NCBI RefSeq assembly: GCF_003260975.1
Contig: NZ_CP030041.1
Location: 1,029,001-1,093,000, forward strand
Reading direction: 5' to 3'
Length of the DNA: 64,000 nt
Source: Echinicola strongylocentroti
GTDB lineage: Bacteria > Bacteroidota > Bacteroidia > Cytophagales > Cyclobacteriaceae
In this document: piece by piece, positions 8,711-18,735 of the stretch
Position numbering within the stretch: the first letter of the stretch is position 1
Layout of the letters: each line of letters opens with the position of its first letter
The notes under the pieces: generated by a model
Databases searched by the model: none
Seen by the model: only the letters and a program-made list of their open reading frames with translations
What the model was told of the DNA's origin: nothing
Translations under genes and position numbers: made by a program

Positions 8711-9751
8711 ATATTTTATATATCTATATTCCAATACATTACAACATATAATTTAAAGTAATTTTAATGAAAAACACTTATTACTTCCAAGAAACTTTAT
8801 TTGGTAAATTTATTAGGGTATTTACTCCACTTCAATAGGTTGTTTCTACGTACTGGGACCTAAGCCCTAATGAAATGCCGCTATTCACCAAGCCAAGAAT
8901 ACAGCTCCAAGATGTGTAATCGATAAATAAATACAGCTATATTGACCCTAACAAGAATCAATAAATCCCTCCTTCTAACCTTAGAAATACCGCTATCTTT
9001 TAAGGCCTATTTTCTCTCTTCCCACCCTACTCTATTTTTATTTTTCTAAGTTCGCATAACAAAAATCCTCCCCTGATTAGACATTTTTTTCACCTTTATA
9101 AAAGATCATTCAGTGCTTCCAATACCCATGACATAAGCTGAAATCCTCCCCCGAAATCCTCAATGCTACCAAGCCTTTGATCGGTATAAAAATCGGGAAA
9201 TACACTTATTTTTTACTCGCAAAAAACGGGGGATAAATGGGGGATAATTCAGCTCTTATTTCACCAGTATATTGGAGGGAAAAAGACAGGAAAATAGTGC
9301 TACAAAACCCACCTATCATCAGCCGATTTTTCAGCCATATCCCCCTGTATTTCTTCAGAAAAATCGCGATGCAATACTCGCCAAAAAATTGCTTAGATAT
9401 ATCATCGATTTTTTTTTCAGAAGACGAACGGCAGTAGTCAACTCTTCCCGAGAAAATGGAGCAGAAACCCTGCAAGAAATTTTGGCACATATTCAGAAAT
9501 TGACCTGAAGAAACAACTCGTTTTGACGGGCTTTTTTTTGGGGGTGTAAGATCCCCTGCATCACTATTTTTGGTGCAAAAGATATCTTAGGAACCGAGGT
9601 GATTCTCCAAAATGCCTCAGTCATCAAGGCCGACATGCCAAAAATAAACGTCCTGAAATGACAGAGTTTGGCCACCATGATCCCCCTAGCCGAAACCCAT
9701 CTAAAATCCAGAAGATCTAATATGAACCTTAAGGCCAAAACATGTAAAACT
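8711..9751. other. Gene-free stretch of about 1 kb
   Basis: AT-rich DNA without a convincing gene. A plus-strand ORF at 9272-9508 and an open plus-strand stretch at 9542-9661 (residues such as GAKDILGTEVILQNASVIKA) have protein-like wording but no start or recognisable domain. They may be decayed gene ends. No RNA gene or strong hairpin was seen. Confidence 0.5.
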
Positions 9752-12625
9752 TCATCGCCCGCATATTTCCTTATAGGGACAATACTCGCATTTTTTCAAA
9801 TCCTCTGTTTGATCAAAAGGCACATCTTTATCAAATATCTCCGAAAGCATTTCCCTTAATCCCTCTTCAAACGGTATCTCATAATCAAGATAATTTTCCA
9901 ATTCTTGCCGCCCCCCTCTTCCTTCTTTCAATTGGAGATAGGGATTAAAATCCTCATTGAATATTTCCCTAAGATTAAAAATAGCAGGCTTCAGGGGCTT
10001 TTTGTTGTCGGGAAATTTATGTTGATAGAGCAGACCATAGATCATCGTCTGCATGGCAGCTTTGTTCCGTTTGGGATCATCCCTAGCAAAAAGCGATGGA
10101 ATAGACGGAAAATCCTTGACATCTTGGCCTGATTTATAGTCTATGAGCCTCACTATTCCATCCTGATTATCTACACGATCGATGATCCCCTTAAGTGCTA
10201 CTTGATAAAATTGGCCATTGGCTTCGACCGAAACGGCCGTTCTATAATGGGTATCTTTCTCCAATGAAATCAGCTGAAAAGGAGCTCCAACTTCATCCCA
10301 CTTTAACAACTCTTCGATGTATTTCTGCATTACATCTCTCACAATAGCCAGCTGTCCACTCAATCGAGTGTCCGCCTCGTCTTCCAAATAATAAAATTCC
10401 CTTATGGCCTTTTCGATGGAAGGAAAAATATATTTCTTCAACTGTTCAACATCTTCCTTTTGGACGACATTACGCTTCTTCCGGTCCATAAACCCCTTAT
10501 AAAGGTACTCGAGGCTATAATGGGCCAGGTTACCAAAAACAGCTGCATTGACTTCCTCTTCCACCTTATCCTTCTCGTTGATATTGGCCAAGTAGCGCAG
10601 GTAAAACTTCAACCTACAATCCAGCCAAATGCTCAAGGCCGAGGGCGAAAAAGCCGTTGGGGAAGTACCGTCTTGTCTTACCAGGTACTTTGACAATAGC
10701 TGCATGACCTCGTCTGTCTTTTCAATTGTAATGGGTTTTTCGGGACACACATCCACCGGTACAAATACCACTTCCTCTGAAATACCACTGTTCATTTCCA
10801 TCATCATTTGACGGATATACCGGCTCATCTCTCCTACTTTACCTTGATCTGAAGCAGTCCAATAGATCATATGCACCTCTTCTGCCCGATGGAGGAGCCG
10901 ATAAAATGTATAAGCGTAAATAGCATCATTCTGTTCCTGTACGGGCAAGCCAAATGCTTTGCGGATATTAAATGGAATAAGTGAATTAAGTGTTCCAGAG
11001 GGCGGAAAGCTGCCCTCGTTCATATTGGCAATGATGACCCTCTTAAAATCCAAATTACGGGATTCGAGCACCCCCATCACCTGTAAGCCTGCTAGAGGCT
11101 CCCCTTCAAATGGCAACCGCACTTCTCTGAAAACCTGTCTGAACAACCTGATGAAAAATTCAAGATTGATGGATATTTCTTCCTGTTGTTGAAAAACATC
11201 CTTCAGACGAGTCAGTTGCTTATGGCATTGGTAAAGATAGCTTCGCTGGAGTTGCTCCTCCTCCAGCCCTTCTGCAAGCATTACCATAAGGCTTTCCAAG
11301 TAAATAAAAAGCCCCTGTGTATCCAGCTTTTGAAATATCAGTTCAAAAAACCGTCCTCCGGCTTTCAGCTCTTCTTGCGGTATATACACTTGGTTTTTGC
11401 GTTGGATTCCTTCCAAAAGCCCCGACACAAAATCTGGATTTTCGGACTTAAGGTAAGTCGAAGAAAGCAGCTCCTTTACGGGTTGGTGATAGAAACTCAC
11501 CTCACCTCCATCTACTTTCACATAGCGCTGAAGCTCTAACACTGCTTCTAAAAAAGCATAAACCGGGGCATTCCTTATCGGATACCCCATTGTGACATTG
11601 ACCTTGCCTATATGGGTGGGCAACTGGTTCATTACTGGAAAAAGTAATTGTTCATCGGGGAGGATCACCACGGTTTCCTCAGGATTCTCCTCCTTTCCCA
11701 TCCCCTCCAATACGCTTCCAATCAAGTTGGACTGATTGACCTTAAGCGGCGTTTGATAGACTTTGACCTTGGCTTTTCCAGGTTTTATACGCTGGGGAAG
11801 TTTTTCGGGAAAAGTGGGCCCCAACACCTTGTCTTTTCGATATTCCCTAAAAAACAAACCCGCCTCCTGTTCGGAATCATGGATATAAAAAGCATCTAGG
11901 TCCCAATAGATCGATGCCCCAAACTGACTTACAAAATGCTTAACGAGCAATTCTTCCGTTCCCGTAAAAGCATTGAATCCCACAAAAGCGTAGTGCACAG
12001 AAGGCTTCTTCATATGCCTCATGTTTTCGGCCACCTCACGATAAAGCATTCCTGAATAAGCATAATCCGATATCGCCAGTTCACGCTTATACCGCTTATA
12101 AAGCGGCAGCAATAACTCCCAATATCGAATAAACCGGTCTTTGTGACCTTCGGCACTCCCTCTTCCTTCTCGCTCAAAAGACTTCCAAAACTGCTTAACG
12201 AGCTCGATCTGACTCTCGGTCAAGAAACTCAAATCCGTCTCTATCTCCTTGATTTCTGCTACCAGCTTATACAGTTTGGACGGATCTACCAAAAACTGGT
12301 CGATATCATTAAAGTCCTTGAGGATCATTTCGCCCCAAAAATAAAATCTGTCAAACGGCTCCGCATCAGCCTGCAATTCGTTATAAACCCTGTAAAGTTC
12401 AAAAATCAAGGTCAGTTGGTCAGCAGGCTTTTTATTGGCCAACTTATAAAAAAGCTCCTCCACCGTCAATACCGCTGGCATCCATTGGGGACGATCGATC
12501 AGCTGGCCAAGATGTTGGACAAAAAACAATCCTGCCCTACGATTGGGCAATACTACGGCTACTTTGCTCATATCATCGTATTTCCGTAGTAAATCAGCTG
12601 CTGTATCCTTAAGAAAACTCTCCAT
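9752..12625 (-). CDS. AddB-like PD-(D/E)XK exonuclease with Fe-S cysteine motif
   Basis: 957 residues. The N-terminal two thirds has the layout of an inactive UvrD-like helicase: where a Walker A would be there is VVLPNRRAGLFF near residue 25. The C-terminal nuclease has GIIDRVDNQDG and LIDYKSG (the D..DYK core of PD-(D/E)XK nucleases, about 845-865). Cysteines at LDCRLKFYL (about 685) and CEYCPYKEICG at the very end match the four-Cys [4Fe-4S] layout of AddB/RecB-family nucleases. It lies 86 bp after the AddA-like gene on the same strand. Together they should process double-strand DNA ends for RecA loading. Confidence 0.88.
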   Translation of the reverse strand: MESFLKDTAADLLRKYDDMSKVAVVLPNRRAGLFFVQHLGQLIDRPQWMPAVLTVEELFYKLANKKPADQLTLIFELYRVYNELQADAEPFDRFYFWGEMILKDFNDIDQFLVDPSKLYKLVAEIKEIETDLSFLTESQIELVKQFWKSFEREGRGSAEGHKDRFIRYWELLLPLYKRYKRELAISDYAYSGMLYREVAENMRHMKKPSVHYAFVGFNAFTGTEELLVKHFVSQFGASIYWDLDAFYIHDSEQEAGLFFREYRKDKVLGPTFPEKLPQRIKPGKAKVKVYQTPLKVNQSNLIGSVLEGMGKEENPEETVVILPDEQLLFPVMNQLPTHIGKVNVTMGYPIRNAPVYAFLEAVLELQRYVKVDGGEVSFYHQPVKELLSSTYLKSENPDFVSGLLEGIQRKNQVYIPQEELKAGGRFFELIFQKLDTQGLFIYLESLMVMLAEGLEEEQLQRSYLYQCHKQLTRLKDVFQQQEEISINLEFFIRLFRQVFREVRLPFEGEPLAGLQVMGVLESRNLDFKRVIIANMNEGSFPPSGTLNSLIPFNIRKAFGLPVQEQNDAIYAYTFYRLLHRAEEVHMIYWTASDQGKVGEMSRYIRQMMMEMNSGISEEVVFVPVDVCPEKPITIEKTDEVMQLLSKYLVRQDGTSPTAFSPSALSIWLDCRLKFYLRYLANINEKDKVEEEVNAAVFGNLAHYSLEYLYKGFMDRKKRNVVQKEDVEQLKKYIFPSIEKAIREFYYLEDEADTRLSGQLAIVRDVMQKYIEELLKWDEVGAPFQLISLEKDTHYRTAVSVEANGQFYQVALKGIIDRVDNQDGIVRLIDYKSGQDVKDFPSIPSLFARDDPKRNKAAMQTMIYGLLYQHKFPDNKKPLKPAIFNLREIFNEDFNPYLQLKEGRGGRQELENYLDYEIPFEEGLREMLSEIFDKDVPFDQTEDLKKCEYCPYKEICGR

Positions 12626-12711
12626 GGGAGTATATTGGTTTTTCGTGACTTTTTATTTAACCCGGTTTATAGTTCTTTTCTAATATGACAAAGTAGGGCT
12701 AAATCCCCCTG

Positions 12712-15700
12712 CTATTCAAAGAGGCCAAACTGACGGGTATTTTCAGTATTGACTTCAATGATTTTTCCGGTCTCAAGGTAACACAGGTACCCTTTTACCT
12801 TGTATGGTCCAAGTTTGGCCACCAAGTACATGTACTCTTTGACCTGGCGCTCGTATTTTTCCTGTTCTTCGCCTGTCTTGAAATCTACAATTTCAGCCAG
12901 ATCACCTTTGATGACCACCCTGTCAGGCCGCTTTTGCCTACCACCTGGCAGAATCACCCCTTGCTCGGTAAGTACGTTTCCATCGGTGTCAAACCAAGAT
13001 CGAAACTGGTCATTGGCAAAGAGTTTATCCAATTGGTCTGCGACGATGGCTTTTTCTTCATTGTCCAATCTTCCTTCAAAATAGAAGGCCTGCAATTGGT
13101 CCTTCGCTTCTTGCTGATCCCCTGATTTTTCGAGTAGTTCATGGATCAACACCCCAAAGCTTCGCTTATAGCGCTGTGATAACCCTTCCTCGCTAAAATC
13201 AACAGCATATTTCTTGACTTCCAGGAGTTCTCCCCATTTTCGGAAGTTCCAAGTAAGTGGTTGCTGTTTTGGCAATTCTTTTTGGGGGATATCCTGCTTA
13301 CTTGGCCATTCTCCCCAGTCAAACACACTTGACTCATGGTCAAAAAACTGGGGCAATTCCTCTTTGTCAGACTTCAATAAGCCATTTTCCATGATTTGAA
13401 GAAGGTTCTTTTCGAGTGGGTTAAGGGAGCCTTTGCTATTGTTTTTGGTGGTCTTTTTTGGGCTGAGGGTCCAAAGGACTTCTTCCGCTCTGGTCAGTGC
13501 CACATAGATCATGTTAAGTGTATCCAAATAGGCCATGGTGACCTCCTCCTGATGAATAGGCTGGAAAACGGACGATGCAAGGCTTTTTTGGAAGGAAAGT
13601 GGGATAATCGCCTCGACGTTTTCTTCCTGATCCCTAAATGGAGACCAAATGATATTATCTTTGGTAAAATCCACTATTCTCCACGTCAAAAAAGGCATCA
13701 ATACCACCTTAAATTGCAGCCCTTTGGATTTGTGAATTGTCATGATGGGCATAGCGTCATGTCCTTCGGGAATCTTCACCGTACGTTTTTGGCTGTTTTC
13801 TTCCCACCAATTCAAAAAACCGGACAAATCTGCCCTGTTATTTGCCACATAATCATAAACGGCTTCCTTGAAGCCCGAAATATAAGCCAGCTCAGCTTTC
13901 AATGCATAGAAACCTAAAATCTCTATCAACTCCTCCGCCAATTCAAGCAAAGGCAGACGCATCAACCTGCCTTCATGCTCTGCAAATACAGTTATTTTCT
14001 CGTCCAACCAATCGGGCTTTTTGGATGCTGAAAACACCTCGTGAGAAACAGGATGTCCATTCAATGTACTCCAATAAAACCACATCGTCTGAAAAGGTAC
14101 CCGATCAGCAGGGTCTGCCAGATACTGCATGGCCGCTATCAGTGCCTTGACGGTGGCGGCCTTTTCGAGGAACATAGATTCATCGGAAACCACATCAAAA
14201 CTATAACCGGAATCTGGATGCTCGTTTTTATAGGCCATTAAAGCATCCGCGATCATCGCTCCCTCTTGTTTCTTGCGCACTAGAAAAGCGATGTCCTTTG
14301 GCCTGTACCCACAATCCTGCAACTTCATGATCATCTTGGGGATTTCCTCCAAGGCCAGCTCGCCATAAGTCAGCTCATCATCGCCTCCGCTTTCCTCCAA
14401 AAACTGCATTCTTACCTTCCCCTGAAAGTCCAAATCTAGTTTTCCCGTAGGCACTTTCTGCGCGACATCCGCATATGCTTTGGCCAAAATCCCTGTGGCC
14501 TGTAGGCCTGTTTCCTGCTCAAAGCTCTTCTCCAGCTGTGAAGGCAATGCATGGAAAAGACTATTGTTAAACGCCACTACCAAGGGCAAAGAACGGTAGT
14601 TGGTTCCCAGCCCTTTTACTTCTGTGCGGTGCTGGCCAATGTCTTCTTCCACCTTTTCCAACAACAATTTCATGTCCCCACCCCGCCAGCGGTAAATGGA
14701 CTGTTTGACATCGCCAACGACTAAATTAGTATGCTCAAACCCAAGGGAGTTTTCTAATAAAGGACGGAAACTATCCCACTGAAAACCAGAAGTATCCTGA
14801 AATTCATCTATCAAAAAGTGCTTGTACTGATTACCTACTTTCTCATAAATAAACGGCGTATCGTTCTCCTTGGTAATTTCCTTCAAAAAATCATTGGCAT
14901 CAGATATCAGCAGCAAGTTCTCTTCATCTTTGATCTCTCTCAGCTCTTCGAGCAAATTTCTGAAAATACCGTAGGCATAAAAATTCCTGTTAATGGCCTG
15001 AAAAGTCAGCCATTCCTCTCTCAGAGGGAGAAACTGACGAAGTATTTCTCCCAAACCGGCTTGGTACGCCGAAATGATTTGTTCCTTTTGCTTGCTGGAC
15101 TTGGCATACCACTTTGTCTCATCATCAGGATAAGCTTTTTGCGCATCCGTCAATTCCGGAACCGGCTCTTTTTTATCGCCCAACTTCTCAAACCGCCGTG
15201 CAAAGCTCCTCCCCCCACCAGAAAAATCCGTCCATTCCAAGCCAAACTGACGCCGGATCTCATCAGCATCTTGCTGCATCTTTGCAGCCCGTTGCTGTAT
15301 AGCCTGTTTTTTAGTATTCAGGTATTTTCTAAAGCCCTTCAGGTTTTCCTCATCGGCCAAAAACTCCCTGATAAAGTGCTGGTACTGCTTGAAATTCTCC
15401 GTGAAGATTTCCATGCCCAAGCTTCTAATATTACTACGAATATCCCAGGATTTCCCTTCTTGAATCTTGGTCAACGCATAATCTACCAACCATTTATGCA
15501 AATAATCATCATCAAGTACTTGCTGCACCACCCTATCTACTACCCGTTCCAGTACCGCATCTTGGTCCAAGGCCACATCAAACTTTGCCTGTAAATCAAT
15601 TTCCCTGGCAAATGCCCTGACCACCTTTTGAAAAAAACTATCTATGGTAGTTACGGAAAAATTAGCATAATCATGCAAAATCGCCGTCAGCACTCTTTCT

Positions 15701-15975
15701 GCCTGCGATTGGAGTGCTTGTTCATCTATACCAAGACACTTCATTAACTCTTGGTCAAGAAACTCATCTGGTCTTATTTCGTCCTTTAATCGTCCCAGTA
15801 CCTCCAAAATCCGATTTTTCATTTCTTGCGTGGCCTTATTGGTAAAGGTCACTGCCAGGATCCCCCTAAATGCAGTGGGGTTTGCAAGCGCCAGCTTCAG
15901 GTATTCCAAGGTCAATGTATAGGTCTTTCCCGACCCCGCTGATGATTTATATATGATAAAAGGTTTCGCTTCCAT
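12712..15975 (-). CDS. AddA-like UvrD/Rep helicase-nuclease
   Basis: 1087 residues from the ATG at 15975, the chosen start. An ATG 60 bp further upstream only adds a tail not seen in the family, while the 15975 start puts the Walker A (SSAGSGKTYTL) about 10 residues in, as in UvrD helicases. SF1A motifs follow in order: AVTFTNKA (Ia), DEFQDTSGFQW (II), VGDVKQSIYRWRGGD (III), TIHKSKGLQFKVVL (V) and YVALTRAEE (VI). The C-terminal nuclease shows RPDRVVIKGDLAEIVDFKTG. It is the motor and nuclease subunit of an AddAB-like double-strand break resection complex, first in a two-gene operon with the AddB-like gene. Confidence 0.9.
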   Translation of the reverse strand: MEAKPFIIYKSSAGSGKTYTLTLEYLKLALANPTAFRGILAVTFTNKATQEMKNRILEVLGRLKDEIRPDEFLDQELMKCLGIDEQALQSQAERVLTAILHDYANFSVTTIDSFFQKVVRAFAREIDLQAKFDVALDQDAVLERVVDRVVQQVLDDDYLHKWLVDYALTKIQEGKSWDIRSNIRSLGMEIFTENFKQYQHFIREFLADEENLKGFRKYLNTKKQAIQQRAAKMQQDADEIRRQFGLEWTDFSGGGRSFARRFEKLGDKKEPVPELTDAQKAYPDDETKWYAKSSKQKEQIISAYQAGLGEILRQFLPLREEWLTFQAINRNFYAYGIFRNLLEELREIKDEENLLLISDANDFLKEITKENDTPFIYEKVGNQYKHFLIDEFQDTSGFQWDSFRPLLENSLGFEHTNLVVGDVKQSIYRWRGGDMKLLLEKVEEDIGQHRTEVKGLGTNYRSLPLVVAFNNSLFHALPSQLEKSFEQETGLQATGILAKAYADVAQKVPTGKLDLDFQGKVRMQFLEESGGDDELTYGELALEEIPKMIMKLQDCGYRPKDIAFLVRKKQEGAMIADALMAYKNEHPDSGYSFDVVSDESMFLEKAATVKALIAAMQYLADPADRVPFQTMWFYWSTLNGHPVSHEVFSASKKPDWLDEKITVFAEHEGRLMRLPLLELAEELIEILGFYALKAELAYISGFKEAVYDYVANNRADLSGFLNWWEENSQKRTVKIPEGHDAMPIMTIHKSKGLQFKVVLMPFLTWRIVDFTKDNIIWSPFRDQEENVEAIIPLSFQKSLASSVFQPIHQEEVTMAYLDTLNMIYVALTRAEEVLWTLSPKKTTKNNSKGSLNPLEKNLLQIMENGLLKSDKEELPQFFDHESSVFDWGEWPSKQDIPQKELPKQQPLTWNFRKWGELLEVKKYAVDFSEEGLSQRYKRSFGVLIHELLEKSGDQQEAKDQLQAFYFEGRLDNEEKAIVADQLDKLFANDQFRSWFDTDGNVLTEQGVILPGGRQKRPDRVVIKGDLAEIVDFKTGEEQEKYERQVKEYMYLVAKLGPYKVKGYLCYLETGKIIEVNTENTRQFGLFE

Positions 15976-16095
15976 TGCTATGAATTTAGGCAAAACAAGG
16001 GGATTTTTTGGTATATAAAAAGTAATGGACACCAACTGTCACTATTTAAAGAAGTCTTTTTATCTTCACCCGCCAAAACATCAATTTCATCAGCT

Positions 16096-16866
16096 ATGTT
16101 CTTTTACCTCGCCCAGTTTCTTACTTTCCTAGCCATGCCCCTTACTTGGGTGATGCTATCTCTGCTGGTGGGCCTGATTTGGAGAAAATACAAAAAGGCG
16201 AGAATTATTGGAGCCTTTGGATTAATACTTCTGTTTTTCTTCACCAATAAATTCCTATCCAATGCAGCCATGTATCTTTGGGAGCCCTCATTTGTCCCTA
16301 TTACTCAGCTCCCTACTTATGAAGTGGGCATTGTCCTTACGGGTGTCACCAATATGGATAAAACCGCTTACGATCGTACATTTTTCGATAAGGGAGCTGA
16401 CCGTGCCACCCAAGCGGTCCAGCTCTACAAAATGAATAAGATTAAGAAAATACTGATCACTGGAGGTCAAGGCCTAAATCCCACCAATGATAATACAGAA
16501 GCTCAATTACTAGCAGATTTTATGGAGATTGTGGGAGTCGCCAAAAGTGACATTATCATCGAAAACCAAGCAGTAAACACCAGACAAAATGCGCTCTTTG
16601 CCAAGGAAAAATTAATACAGGAAGGTTTTGACCCTGAGTCAACCTTCCTGCTGATTACTTCTGCCTTTCATATGAAAAGGGCCAAGGCTTGTTTTGACAA
16701 GGTCGGTATCTCCACTGACACCTTCCCTGTCGATTATTATGCTTCAGATATCAAGGTTGATTTCAAAAGCTTGGGCATTCCCACACCAGACGGATTGGTC
16801 CTTTGGCATAAGTTGTTCAAAGAATGGATAGGAATTACAGTGTATAAATTGGTAGGTTACAGCTAA
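16096..16866 (+). CDS. YdcF/ElyC family membrane protein (DUF218)
   Basis: 256 residues. Two N-terminal membrane helices (about 1-20 and 33-52) are followed by a DUF218 domain. That domain has VGIVLTGV, ILITGGQ, EAQLLADFMEIVGV and ENQAVNTRQNA, the typical order for SanA/YdcF/ElyC proteins. ElyC of E. coli is tied to peptidoglycan and lipid-carrier homeostasis, but the enzymatic activity of the family is not settled. It diverges from the AddA-like gene with a 120-bp gap that must hold both promoters. Confidence 0.88.
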   Translation: MFFYLAQFLTFLAMPLTWVMLSLLVGLIWRKYKKARIIGAFGLILLFFFTNKFLSNAAMYLWEPSFVPITQLPTYEVGIVLTGVTNMDKTAYDRTFFDKGADRATQAVQLYKMNKIKKILITGGQGLNPTNDNTEAQLLADFMEIVGVAKSDIIIENQAVNTRQNALFAKEKLIQEGFDPESTFLLITSAFHMKRAKACFDKVGISTDTFPVDYYASDIKVDFKSLGIPTPDGLVLWHKLFKEWIGITVYKLVGYS

Positions 16867-16899
16867 ACAGTGAGGTAGTAGTAGCTACTCTTTATTCGT

Positions 16900-17361
16900 T
16901 TACCACGTCGCAGATTTGAGACGAGGCATAGCCCTGATAATGTCACTAAGACTGATTTGTCCTAAAAGCTTTCCATTTTTGACTACTGGAAAACGCCTGA
17001 TCTTTAATTCCAAAAATTGATGGGCAGCATCAAAAATCGTCACTTCTGGTTCCATCGTAATCACTTCCTTGGTCATGTGCTCACTCACCCTTCCGGCCAT
17101 TCTGGGGGTATTGTTGTATTTTCCGCGAATGATCTCTTTCAGGCAGTCCACCTCCGATATGATCCCTACCAAATTTTGCTGATCATCCAACACTGGAGCT
17201 CCAGAAATCTTTTTTTGGGTCAATAATTGGATGACGTAATCAATCGTGTCATTGGGATGGAATGTAATAAGATGAGTGGTCATGTGATCCTCCACCAAAA
17301 TAGGCTGGGAGGCACGGGTATCTGACTCCGCTATGCGAACACCTTGGAAACTTTTTACCAT
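16900..17361 (-). CDS. Paired CBS domain protein
   Basis: 153 residues made almost only of two CBS motifs. The first is at about 25-80 (VEDHMTTHLITFHPNDT...GAPVLDDQQNLVGIISEVD) and the second at about 93-148 (VSEHMTKEVITMEPEVT...FPVVKNGKLLGQISLSDIIR). Tandem CBS pairs bind adenosyl nucleotides such as AMP, ATP or SAM and usually act as energy sensors. No effector domain is fused and no partner gene is adjacent, so the target is unknown. Confidence 0.9.
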   Translation of the reverse strand: MVKSFQGVRIAESDTRASQPILVEDHMTTHLITFHPNDTIDYVIQLLTQKKISGAPVLDDQQNLVGIISEVDCLKEIIRGKYNNTPRMAGRVSEHMTKEVITMEPEVTIFDAAHQFLELKIRRFPVVKNGKLLGQISLSDIIRAMPRLKSATW

Positions 17362-17485
17362 AATTATTTCGGGTTTAAGTAAATTATCAACTGTATAATA
17401 TACTTTAAAAAAGTGATATTAGCAAATATATTTCATTATGACATTAAAAAATCGGTACATAATATCGATAAACCCAACTGCTTCA

Positions 17486-17992
17486 CTAATCACTGCCGTC
17501 ACACTTAACTCTTAACAGTTCAATACCTCCTCCAAATTCCAGGTGTTTTGACGTAGCAAAACGCAAAACTCCCCCCTCTTCCTCCATGGGGCCATGGCCT
17601 TCCACCACCAAATTGTCTTTAAATAGAAAGGCCACTTCACGTGTGGATATCCTCCCCTCAGAAGCGAAAGTATATTCAGCCAACAACGTGTCACCTTTCA
17701 TCTCTCCATCAAATGCCCCCGAATTGGCATCTTTTTCAAAAAACCGATAGATCAATGTACCTGTCATGCGTCCCTTTCTTTTATTTTTTACATGGAGACG
17801 AACAGTATCTTTTTCATTCAAATAGGCATAACACACTTCTCCATGAGTAGAAAGTGAATCGGACAGGCCGACTTCCTCTTCGTACAACCTGTCCGATCCT
17901 TCCCCACTCCGCTGTCCGCATGCTCCCAATATCAGGGCCACCAGGGGAATAATATACGATTTAATATCTGTTAATGGCATAGCAATGGTCAT
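17486..17992 (-). CDS. Hypothetical lipoprotein
   Basis: 168 residues. The N-terminus ends in a lipobox (LILGAC, Cys at residue 25), so it is likely an acylated envelope protein. The mature part is a beta-rich domain with no family recognised; the centre (MTGTLIYRFFEKDANSGAFDGEMKGDTLLAEYTFASEG) reads like a small barrel repeated in Bacteroidota lipoproteins. The ATG overlaps the cutC stop (ATGA), which supports this start and co-transcription with cutC and the glycosylasparaginase. A second ATG four codons in is also possible. Confidence 0.75.
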   Translation of the reverse strand: MTIAMPLTDIKSYIIPLVALILGACGQRSGEGSDRLYEEEVGLSDSLSTHGEVCYAYLNEKDTVRLHVKNKRKGRMTGTLIYRFFEKDANSGAFDGEMKGDTLLAEYTFASEGRISTREVAFLFKDNLVVEGHGPMEEEGGVLRFATSKHLEFGGGIELLRVKCDGSD

Positions 17993-18731
17993 TTGGCCAA
18001 CACCCGCAAAAACCTGTCCACCGCTGCTTTACTGACTGACAAAATTTTATCTTGATTGGCCGGTACCGCACTCAGCTCCAAGTCATCATTCCAAAACTGG
18101 CTGTCCGAATTTCTCCATGCTTTACAACTGGCATGGATTTCTTTCAGCTGTCCTGTCGAAGAAAGCTCCTCTACCAACTCCACTTTCATACCACCTCCCG
18201 GCATGATGATGGCCCGGTCACCTGCTTTGGCCAGTAAATTCTTGATGGTTTCCATACCTTCGGCCACCGTGTTTTTACCACCGGATGTCAGCACCCTTCG
18301 AAATCCACACTCAATAACTGCCTCCAATGATTTTTCCAGGTTTCTGCTGGCATCAAAAGCCCTATGAAACGTACATGGCAACCCACTTGCTACTTCTATT
18401 AATTGTTCACAGGCACCAATATTGACTCCCCCTTGGGGTGTGAGCACGCCAAAGACGAAACCATCTGCTCCTAAGTCCTTAAGGATACGGATATCTTCCT
18501 TCATCACCTGCAGTTCATCGTTGGTATATACAAAATCCCCCCCCGTGGCCTTATCATTACGAATACGGGGATATTGACTTTTTCTTTAATATACCTAAGC
18601 GTTCCCGCCGAAGGAGTCACTCCCCCTTCCAGAAAATCAGCGCACAGTTCAAGTCGATCGATACCATACGCTGCTGCTTTGATCGCTGCCTCCACAGTGA
18701 ACACCGGGGCTTCCAAAAGAACCTTTGACAT
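17989..18731 (-). pseudogene. cutC: CutC family protein, frameshifted at a G8 tract
   Basis: Two overlapping ORFs (18504-18731 and 17989-18507) together encode a whole CutC TIM barrel of about 247 residues. The first ends at IRPRGG followed by a false tail. The second starts internally at VMKEDIRILKDLGADGFVFGVL and runs to the normal C-terminus. The break lies at a run of eight C on the plus strand (18537-18544). One more base there restores IRPRGGDFVYTNDELQVMKED, the expected CutC sequence. CutC was named for copper handling, but the role is uncertain. It overlaps the lipoprotein start and lies 4 bp after the glycosylasparaginase. It may be a true mutation, a slipping tract or a sequencing error. 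Confidence 0.88.
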
Positions 18732-18735
18732 CGTC

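Noticed and set aside
9493..9738. 81-residue minus-strand ORF in the gap before the AddB-like gene
   Set aside because: No family, no start signal, and the opposite strand looks more protein-like.
15976..16035. Upstream ATG for the AddA-like gene
   Set aside because: It adds a 20-residue tail not expected before the Walker A and narrows the divergent promoter gap; the ATG at 15975 fits the family.
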